Assembly: GCA_026785785.1 (NCBI GenBank)
Contig: JAJAZI010000338.1
Location: 1-6,430 of the forward strand
Length of the DNA stretch: 6,430 bases
Source of the DNA: Microbacteriaceae bacterium
Lineage (GTDB): Bacteria > Actinomycetota > Actinomycetes > Actinomycetales > Microbacteriaceae
Direction of reading: 5' to 3'
Shown here piece by piece: positions 1-5,040 of the stretch. Numbering within the stretch: position 1 is the stretch's first letter; every line of letters begins with the position of its first letter. The notes below the pieces were generated by a model, which saw only the letters and a list, made by a program, of their open reading frames with translations, was not told the origin of the DNA and ran no database searches. Position numbers and translations under genes: made by a program.

Positions 1-126
1 GCGCCCGGCATCACGGTCGATCCCGCAAACCCGATCTTCCGAACCTACGGCGAGAATGCCCTCAAGAGCCGTCTGCGCGCGCACCCCGACGTGGCGGCGA
101 TCCACCACCCCGAGTTGCTTTCGTAA
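1..126 (+). CDS. C-terminal end of an unrecognised protein (5' truncated)
   Basis: Frame 1 is open from the first base to a TAA at 124-126 and gives 41 residues, starting APGITVDPANPIFRTYG and ending HHPELLS. The third-position GC bias and Pro/Arg/Ala-rich but non-repetitive composition look like a real coding tail. I do not recognise the family: no catalytic motif, membrane segment or signal is visible in this short end. The gene converges on putA across a 383-bp gap. Its last codons (CTT TCG TAA) are the first bases of repeat copy 1 of the following array, so the stop codon lies inside a repeat unit and the natural C-terminus may have been altered by repeat insertion. Coding status is fairly likely; function is unknown. 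Confidence 0.6.
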   Translation, partial: APGITVDPANPIFRTYGENALKSRLRAHPDVAAIHHPELLS

Positions 127-255
127 TTCAGGAGCGGGGGGGCTGCCGGCCGCTGAGCTGGCACCGGCACTGCTTTCATTATTCAGGAGGTGGGCCGGCT
201 TGCCGGTGTCATCATTCAGGAGTTTGCTGCGGCTGCTCCGCGCAGAATTCAGGAG

Positions 256-352
256 ACCGGGGGCCGGATGCGGCCGGAACCGGCCTGAACCGCCCACTTC
301 ACGGCATCCGCCCGCTCGAGCTCCTGCTCAATCGCCCCTTGGCCCGGCCGTC
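256..352. other. Central loop of the repeat array with short palindromes
   Basis: This 97-bp segment separates the forward and reverse halves of the array and encodes nothing recognisable. It holds a GC palindrome, GGCCGG-AA-CCGGCC, at 272-285, and a 7-bp inverted pair, CGGATGC at 265-271 with GCATCCG at 304-310. It would form the folded apex if the flanking repeats pair. No T-run, promoter or RNA gene is visible. Confidence 0.55.
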
Positions 353-485
353 CTCCTGAATTCTGAAAGCCCGCCGCACCCGAAACTCCTGAATTCTGAA
401 AGCCCGCCGCACCCGAAACTCCTGAATTCTGAAAGCCCGCCGCACCCGGAACTCCTGAATTCTGAAAGCCCACCCCGGGCCGCTA
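353..485 (-). repeat. 33-bp tandem repeat, four near-identical units
   Basis: This is the homogeneous part of the reverse half of the array. Each unit is the 17-bp repeat followed by a 16-17 nt spacer. Spacers at 370-385 and 403-418 are identical (CCCGCCGCACCCGAAA), the one at 436-451 differs by one base, and the one at 469-485 is divergent and one base longer. Spacers in the forward half (190-205, 223-238) resemble neither these nor each other. The homogeneity indicates recent tandem duplication of the whole 33-bp unit. Because 33 is divisible by 3, the block leaves open reading frames on both strands, which are not genes. Confidence 0.9.
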
Positions 486-509
486 CTCCTGAATGATGAA
501 AGCGAGGGG

Positions 510-2243
510 TCAGAGGGTGCGGATCCGCGACGCCGGGTCCGGATTACCGAAGCGGTGCGCCGTGATGCTGATCGCCTGCTCGCGCAGGAACGGCAGTAGC
601 TCGACCCTGCCCTCGGTCGTGACCGGTCCGGAGTAGATCGCGACATCGGGGCTGCCGCCAAGGGCGTCGGCGAGAAGCGCCGCGCTCCCGCCGATGAGCC
701 GGATGCGCTCTGGCGGCGTGTCGGACGCCGCGACGCGAGCGGCGAACGCCGCATCCGTCTCCACGACCGGCGCGCTCGCCGCGAGCGGGCTCGTCTCGCT
801 GCGCAGGAGCGCGACGAGACCGGCCGCGACGGGAACCGCGGTGCTGATCGACACGGGCGTCCCAGTGATCGTCGCGGCGACGAGCAGCCGGACCAGCTGC
901 ACCTGCGAGGCGTCCTCGGAGAGCCTGATGGTGACCGGGATCGGCCGGTAGCGGAACACGTTGCGCTCCGCCGCGAGGCCCGACACGTCGCGGGTGGCGC
1001 CGAATTCGGCCTCCCAGGCGGCCTGGTCGCTCACTGCGGCCGCGCGCACCCGGTCGAACTCGTCGAAGGCGATGCCGGCCTGCGACGCCTCGATGACCTT
1101 CTTGACCTTCGGGCTGAGGCCCGTGAGCCGAACCGAACCGCGGGGCTTCGCGAAAATCGCCTCGATGTTGCCGAGGGTAAACAGGTAATTCGGTCCGCCG
1201 GCCTTCGTGCTCGTGCCGACGCTCGAGCGCTTCCAACCGCCGAAGGGCTGACGGCGCACAACCGCGCCGGTGATTCCACGGTTGACGTAGAGGTTGCCGG
1301 CCTCGACCTCGTCGATCCACTGCTCGATCTCCGCCGGATCAAGCGAGTGGATGCCCGCCGTGAGCCCGTAGTCCGGCGCGTTCTGCAAAGCGATCGCCTC
1401 GTCGAGGGTCAGGGCGTGCATGATGCCGAGCACCGGGCCGAAATACTCGGTGAGGTGGAACTCGCTGCCGGCCACGACGCCGTCGCGCACGCCGGGGGAC
1501 CAGAGCCGTCCGGTGTCGTCGAGTTGCGAGGGTGTCACCAGCCAGCTCTCGCCCTCGGCGAGCACGGTGAGCCCGCGCTGCAGCTTGCCGGCGGCGGGCT
1601 CGACGATCGGGCCCATCTGCGTCGTCGGCTCGTGCGGCCAGCCGACCCGCAGGGCGCGCACGGCATCCTCGAGCTGGCGGCGAAACCGCGGCGACTTCGA
1701 GACGCTGCCGACCAGGATCACGAGCGAGGCCGCAGAGCACTTCTGCCCGGCGTGCCCGAATGCGCTCTTCACGATGTCCGCGGCGGCGAGGTCGAGGTCG
1801 GCGCTCGGGGTCACGATTATGGCGTTCTTGCCGCTCGTCTCGGCGAGCAGCGGGAGGTCGGAGCGCCAACTACGGAACAGCTCGGCAGTTTCCCAGGCTC
1901 CGGTGAGGATGACGCGGCCGACGCTCGGGTGGGTGATCAGCTGGGTGCCGAGCTCGCCTTCCTCGACGTCGACGAGTGCGAGCACGTCGCGGGGGACGCC
2001 GCCGTCCCAGAGGGCCTGGACCATGATGGCGGCGCTGCGCCTGGCCTGCGGGGCCGGCTTGATGATCACGCCAGCGCCCGAGGCGAGTGCAGCGAGCACA
2101 CCGCCGGCCGGGATGGCGACCGGGAAGTTCCAGGGCGGCGTCACGACGATGAGCTTCGACGGCACGAACAACGCCCGCTCGAGCTTCTCGAGGTCGAGCG
2201 CGCGCTCGGCGTAGTAGTGGGCAAAGTCGATGGCCTCGCTCAC
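510..2243 (-). CDS. putA: PutA C-terminal part: catalytic core of glutamate-semialdehyde dehydrogenase
   Basis: This is the 577 residues from the first GTG after the amber codon to the TGA at 510-512; it stays in the same frame as the upstream part. Aldehyde dehydrogenase signatures appear in order: PWNFP at 37-41, ETSGKN at 135-140 (general-base Glu135), GQKCSA at 166-171 (catalytic Cys169, the usual 34 residues later), EYFGP at 266-270, and GNLYVNRGITG at 316-326 followed by PFGGWKRSS. About 200 more residues form the C-terminal extension seen in long PutA proteins. GAGG lies 11 nt upstream of the GTG, so restart is conceivable but weakly supported. A product starting here would lack the first ~110 residues of the dehydrogenase domain, so independent activity is doubtful. 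Confidence 0.8.
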   Translation of the reverse strand: MSEAIDFAHYYAERALDLEKLERALFVPSKLIVVTPPWNFPVAIPAGGVLAALASGAGVIIKPAPQARRSAAIMVQALWDGGVPRDVLALVDVEEGELGTQLITHPSVGRVILTGAWETAELFRSWRSDLPLLAETSGKNAIIVTPSADLDLAAADIVKSAFGHAGQKCSAASLVILVGSVSKSPRFRRQLEDAVRALRVGWPHEPTTQMGPIVEPAAGKLQRGLTVLAEGESWLVTPSQLDDTGRLWSPGVRDGVVAGSEFHLTEYFGPVLGIMHALTLDEAIALQNAPDYGLTAGIHSLDPAEIEQWIDEVEAGNLYVNRGITGAVVRRQPFGGWKRSSVGTSTKAGGPNYLFTLGNIEAIFAKPRGSVRLTGLSPKVKKVIEASQAGIAFDEFDRVRAAAVSDQAAWEAEFGATRDVSGLAAERNVFRYRPIPVTIRLSEDASQVQLVRLLVAATITGTPVSISTAVPVAAGLVALLRSETSPLAASAPVVETDAAFAARVAASDTPPERIRLIGGSAALLADALGGSPDVAIYSGPVTTEGRVELLPFLREQAISITAHRFGNPDPASRIRTL

Positions 2244-2267
2244 CTCGACGTCGCCCTCGGCGATCGT

Positions 2268-3986
2268 CTAGCCGGTCTCGCTCGCCATGCCCACGATGAG
2301 CTCGGCGCGGGCTGCCTCGAGGGCATTCCCCGCCCCGTGCAGCACCTTCGCCCGTGATTCGGCGTCGCGCTCGCCCCAGGCCGTTCCGGCTGCGGCGGTT
2401 CTGCGCACGATGACCTCGACGGTCTGGGCGTCGGTGACCTTCGCGCCGGCGAGCTGGCTGGCGCCGAGGGTGGAGGTCGCGGATCGTTGCAGGATGCGCC
2501 GACCCCAGTCGCGGTTGGCGGCGATCGCCGGGTCTGTGTCGGCGGTGTTCTCGAACGTGTCGATGGATGCCTGCGCAGCGGGTGCGTCGCGGTTCTGCAC
2601 CCGGTTCGACCGGGGCACGGTCTGGTCGAGCTGCGCGAGCGAGGCGAGGAACCGTTCGGCCTCGCGGTCGAAGACCTTCTCCGAGGTCGCGAGCTCGAAC
2701 ACTCCCGACATGAAGTTCTCCGGGCTCGCGTTCTCCTCGAGCCGGCGGATCAGGTAGGAGATCGCGGAGTCGAACTCGGTGGGGCGCACCACCGGTGTGT
2801 ATAGCAGCAACCCGCCGACGTCGCGGCGCACGGCATCCGCCTGTCCGGTCGCCATGCCGAGAAGCATCTCGAATTCGATCCGCGACTCGACCTTGCGGTC
2901 CTTCGCGAGCAGCCAGGCGAAGGCGAGGTCGAAGAGGTTGTGCCCGGCGACGCCGATGCGCACGGCATCGGTCCGCTCGGGGGTGAGGGCCCAGTCGAGC
3001 ACCCGCTTGTAGTTCGTGTCGGTGTCCTGCTTGGTGGAGTAGGTCGCGAGCGGCCAGTGGTGCAGCTCGGAGTCGACGTGCTCCATCGCGAGGTTCGCGC
3101 CCTTGACGACGCGCACCTTGATTCCGGCGCCGCCGGCGACCCGGCGCTCGGTCGCCCACACGGTGAGCCGCTGCAGCGCGCCGAGGGCGTCGGGCAGGTA
3201 GGCCTGCAGCACGATGCCGGCCTCCAGGCCCTTCAGCTTGGGGTTCTCGAGGACCCGCTCGAAGACCGCGATCGTGAGGTCGAGGTCGCGGAACTCCTCC
3301 ATGTCGAGGTTGATGAACTTGGTGGCCCCGGATGCCGCGGCGAGCTCGTATAGCGGGGTGAGCCGGGCCGCTACACGCTCGACGGTCTCGTCAAAGGCCC
3401 ACATCGAGAGTTGGCTCGCCACGGAGGAGACCTTGATCGAGACGTAGTCGACGTCGTCGCGCTCGAGCAGGGCGCGGGTTCCCTCGAGCCGGCGGTCGGC
3501 TTCGCCGTCGCCCAGCACCGCCTCGCCGAGCAGGTTGAGGTTGAGCCGGATGCCCTGGCTGCGGAGCTCCTGCATGCTCTTGTCGAGCTTCTCCGGGCGC
3601 GCGTCGAGGATGAGGTGCCCGACCATCCGGCGGAGCACGGCACGGGAGATCGGAACGATCGGCCACGGAAGGATCGGGGCGAATCCGCCGCCGAGCTGGA
3701 TCGCGATGCGCATGTACCAGGGCAGGAACGCCGGGATGTTGCGCGAGAGCGTCTCCAGGTTCTTGCCGGCGACCTTGAGATCTTCCGGGCGCACGACCCG
3801 GTCGACGAACCCGATGGTGAAGTCGAGCCCGACCGGGTCCTTGAGCACCCCGGCCAGCCGCTCCGCCGACGTGTCGGGCGCGGTATCGGCGCTCTCGGCA
3901 AGCCATCGCCGCACCGTTGCAATGGTTTCGGAGGAGATGTTGTGCGGTCGCACGGGAGTACCAGCGAGCTCATTCGACATAGTCAC
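2268..3986 (-). CDS. putA: PutA N-terminal part: complete proline dehydrogenase domain plus start of the aldehyde dehydrogenase domain
   Basis: This 572-residue open segment ends at the amber codon. The GTG start at 3984-3986 is preceded at 9 nt by AAAGG (reading the minus strand), better placed than for the ATG two codons later. Residues ~40-430 form the FAD-binding proline dehydrogenase barrel. Visible motifs are VRVVKGAN with Lys295, and YLIRRLEENAS at 411-421, whose paired arginines (414-415) correspond to those that bind the proline carboxylate in PutA enzymes. No N-terminal ribbon-helix-helix DNA-binding domain is evident, unlike the E. coli autoregulatory PutA, so control should come from a separate regulator. 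Residues ~470-572 begin the dehydrogenase domain and stop at ETG. The proline dehydrogenase domain is whole, so this fragment alone might retain the first activity if the truncated tail folds. Confidence 0.85.
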   Translation of the reverse strand: MTMSNELAGTPVRPHNISSETIATVRRWLAESADTAPDTSAERLAGVLKDPVGLDFTIGFVDRVVRPEDLKVAGKNLETLSRNIPAFLPWYMRIAIQLGGGFAPILPWPIVPISRAVLRRMVGHLILDARPEKLDKSMQELRSQGIRLNLNLLGEAVLGDGEADRRLEGTRALLERDDVDYVSIKVSSVASQLSMWAFDETVERVAARLTPLYELAAASGATKFINLDMEEFRDLDLTIAVFERVLENPKLKGLEAGIVLQAYLPDALGALQRLTVWATERRVAGGAGIKVRVVKGANLAMEHVDSELHHWPLATYSTKQDTDTNYKRVLDWALTPERTDAVRIGVAGHNLFDLAFAWLLAKDRKVESRIEFEMLLGMATGQADAVRRDVGGLLLYTPVVRPTEFDSAISYLIRRLEENASPENFMSGVFELATSEKVFDREAERFLASLAQLDQTVPRSNRVQNRDAPAAQASIDTFENTADTDPAIAANRDWGRRILQRSATSTLGASQLAGAKVTDAQTVEVIVRRTAAAGTAWGERDAESRAKVLHGAGNALEAARAELIVGMASETG

Positions 3987-3995
3987 GAGGGTAAA

Positions 3996-4000
3996 CCTTT
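3996..4000 (-). promoter_or_regulatory. Ribosome binding site of putA
   Basis: The minus strand reads AAAGG followed by 9 nt and then GTG (3984-3986). The distance to the alternative ATG at 3978-3980 is 15 nt, so this site favours the GTG start. The match to the Shine-Dalgarno consensus is modest. Confidence 0.45.
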
Positions 4001-4027
4001 GAGCGGGGATCGGTCGGGTGTTCCCAG

Positions 4028-4059
4028 TGTGACGGTCACAAACGATAAGGTGACGTGAC
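4028..4059. promoter_or_regulatory. Candidate operator: 13-bp palindrome plus GTGAC half-sites
   Basis: TGTGACGGTCACA at 4028-4040 is a perfect palindrome around a single central G. Two further GTGAC words follow in tandem at 4050-4054 and 4055-4059. The first of these starts 21 bp after the GTGAC of the palindrome, about two helical turns. The cluster lies 42-73 bp upstream of the putA GTG, between two divergent genes, which is where a dimeric regulator of putA would be expected. The regulator is not identifiable: the spacing (TGTGA-N3-TCACA) is shorter than the N6 of CRP/GlxR sites, and the LysR-type T-N11-A pattern is not a clear fit. Confidence 0.5.
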
Positions 4060-4060
4060 C

Positions 4061-4078
4061 TTTCTTTATTAATATCAA
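4061..4078. promoter_or_regulatory. AT-rich block in the divergent promoter region
   Basis: Sixteen of these 18 bases are A or T, a sharp contrast with the surrounding GC-rich DNA and the only such block in the window. It sits between the GTGAC half-sites and the LysR ribosome binding site. It is the likeliest place for promoter melting in one or both directions. No convincing -35/-10 pair at 16-18 bp can be assigned: TTGATA on the minus strand and TATCAA on the plus strand are partial matches only. Confidence 0.4.
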
Positions 4079-4097
4079 TCAGTTCTACTCATCTGTC

Positions 4098-4104
4098 AGG
4101 GGAG
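4098..4104 (+). promoter_or_regulatory. Ribosome binding site of the LysR remnant, followed by ACG in place of ATG
   Basis: AGGGGAG is a strong Shine-Dalgarno match, followed after 4 nt by ACG (4109-4111) in the frame of the LysR helix-turn-helix. A single T-to-C change would convert the expected ATG to this ACG. No ATG, GTG or TTG occurs in this frame between the upstream TAA (4070-4072) and the GTG at 4172, which lies inside the DNA-binding domain. Confidence 0.55.
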
Positions 4105-4108
4105 CCGG

Positions 4109-5031
4109 ACGCTCCACCTGCGCCGCCCGAGCCTGCTGCGCGAGCTGAGCATCCGCTGCACCCTCGCGGCCGTGGCCGCGGCGCTGTCGCACTCCCCGTT
4201 CGTGGTCTCCCAGAAGCTGGGTCTGCGTGAGGCCGAGGCGGAGGTGCCACTGCTGCAGAAGAGTGGACGCCGGGTGCTGCTCACGCCCCAGGGCCAGGTG
4301 CTCGTTCACCACACCACCCTCCTGCTCGACCGGATAGAGCTCGCCGGGGCCGACCTCACCGGCTCGCTCCAGTCCGTCGGCCGGCACGGTGCGCATCGCG
4401 GTCGTCCAGTCGGCAGCGCTCACGATCTCGTGCCCCAGGCGCTCACCCGGCTCCCGGCCACGCATCCGGGGCTGCGCATCGAGGTCGTGCAGCGTGAGAG
4501 CGAGGCCACCGTCTCGGCCGTCTGGGCGCGCGACGTCAACCTGGTGGTCGCGGAGCAGCATCCCGGCCACGCCGCGCTGATCGTCGGCGACCTCGACCGC
4601 GTCGCACTGCGCGCGGATGCCCTGCGCCTCGGCACCCCGCCTGGCGCCGGCATCCGCTCGCTCGCTCGCGGGAGCGAGCGCCGACGCCTGGGTGATGGAG
4701 CCGCGCGGTGCGGCGCCGCGGCACTGGGCCGAACCAGGCGTGCCGGCAGGCCTGGTTCGAGCCCGGCCTGCGGTTCGAGACGGCCGACCTCATGGCGCAC
4801 ATCCGCGTCATCGAGTCGGGCACTGCCGCGGCGATCCTGCCCGACCTCGTCCGGGCCAGCCGGGCGCCGTCGGTCGAGACCGTGGAGCTCGACAGGGCGC
4901 CGCGCCGCACGGTGTTCACCTCGGCGCGCGCGGCGAGCGCAAGCCGGCGAGCGATCCGCGCGGTGCGCCGGGTGCTCTCCCGCTCGGTCGAGTTCGCGGC
5001 CCACAATGAGGAGTCCGCGCGCACGAACTAG
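4109..5031 (+). pseudogene. Decayed LysR-type transcriptional regulator, probable former regulator of putA
   Basis: The 923 bp match a ~300-residue LysR protein only if several frames are joined. Frame A gives the helix-turn-helix part (LLRELSIRCTLAAVAAALS, then VSQK, EVPLLQKSGRR, LTPQGQVLV). After an extra base near 4381 the next frame gives GTVRIAVVQSAALT, the start of the effector domain. A second break near 4425 returns to frame A (LVPQALTRLPATHPGLRIEV, VWARDVNLVVAEQHPGH). A third near 4660-4670 gives ASADAWVMEPRGAAPRHWAE. A fourth, an extra C near 4733, gives QACRQAWFEPGLRFETADL, then HIRVIESGTAAAILPDLV, and continues to the TAG at 5029-5031. The start codon is also missing (ACG at 4109). 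With five lesions this is very unlikely to be functional. Its divergent position suggests it once activated putA; that role is inference from gene order. The longest remaining open stretch, starting at GTG 4172, would lack most of the DNA-binding helix and have a scrambled C-terminus. Confidence 0.85.
4659..4680 (+). repeat. CGCT microsatellite and 9-bp hairpin at a frame break
   Basis: CGCTCGCTC (4659-4667) and GAGCGAGCG (4672-4680) form a perfect 9-bp inverted pair around a 4-nt GCGG loop. The left arm belongs to a run of the tetranucleotide CGCT (about 3.5 units from 4655). A gain of one 4-bp unit by slippage shifts the frame by +1, exactly the A-to-B frame change seen in the LysR remnant at this place. 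Confidence 0.6.
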
Positions 5032-5040
5032 GCTCTCGAC

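Larger units (their letters stand above)
118..502. repeat. Inverted array of nine 17-bp intergenic repeats (33-bp period)
   Basis: The unit is CTTTC(A/G)NNATTCAGGAG. Forward copies are at 118-134, 173-189, 206-222 and 239-255. Reverse-complement copies are at 353-369, 386-402, 419-435, 452-468 and 486-502. The ATTCAGGAG core is perfect in all nine; the CTTTC end is degraded in copies 3 and 4. Start-to-start distances are 55, 33, 33, then 33, 33, 33, 34, leaving mostly 16-nt spacers. Copies 2-7 are exactly mirror-symmetric about base 304, so a transcript of either strand could form a segmented hairpin; the innermost pair gives 13 consecutive base pairs (243-255 with 353-365). The array occupies nearly the whole gap between two convergent genes, ending 7 bp from the putA stop. 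A role as a bidirectional transcription barrier or a REP/BIME-like mobile repeat is inference. There is no T-tract typical of an intrinsic terminator. Confidence 0.9.
510..3986 (-). pseudogene. putA: Bifunctional proline dehydrogenase / glutamate-semialdehyde dehydrogenase PutA, split by an in-frame amber codon
   Basis: From the GTG at 3984-3986 to the TGA at 510-512 there are 1158 codons in one frame, a normal size for actinobacterial bifunctional PutA. The protein oxidises proline to pyrroline-5-carboxylate (FAD, electrons to quinone) and then glutamate semialdehyde to glutamate (NAD+). The frame is broken once, by TAG at 2268-2270, between ...MASETG and TIAEGDVEV.... PutA and aldehyde dehydrogenase relatives have Lys here (ETGKT), so a single AAG-to-TAG change explains it. 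Codon use and motifs are intact on both sides, so the lesion looks recent. Alternatives are a sequencing error, amber suppression or translation restart at the GTG at 2243. The stop falls inside the dehydrogenase domain, so neither half would be a complete two-domain enzyme. The gene converges on the repeat array at its 3' end and is divergent from a LysR remnant at its 5' end. Confidence 0.85.

Noticed and set aside
256..352. Intrinsic terminator or small RNA in the array centre
   Set aside because: GC-rich hairpins are present but there is no T-run after them and no promoter-like sequence.
249..473. Small repetitive protein on the minus strand (GFQNSG units) or matching plus-strand repetitive ORF
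   Set aside because: The open frames follow from the 33-bp (11-codon) repeat. They have no ribosome binding site and the repeats also occur inverted, so they are non-coding.
118..502. CRISPR array
   Set aside because: The repeat is only 17 bp, spacers are about 16 nt and several are identical, orientation flips mid-array, and no cas gene is present.
2268..2270. Pyrrolysine or programmed recoding at the putA TAG
   Set aside because: No downstream stem-loop signal or recoding machinery is visible, and a single substitution of the family's Lys codon is the simpler explanation.
1347..2357. 336-residue plus-strand open frame opposite putA
   Set aside because: It is the antisense shadow of the aldehyde dehydrogenase region, with low-complexity Arg/Gly/Ala/His composition and no recognisable motif.
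4028..4040. CRP/GlxR binding site
   Set aside because: The half-sites TGTGA and TCACA are right but the spacer is 3 bp instead of 6, so it is kept only as an unassigned palindrome.
3411..4058. 215-residue plus-strand open frame opposite the putA 5' end
   Set aside because: It is an antisense shadow of the proline dehydrogenase domain and would also run through the divergent control region.
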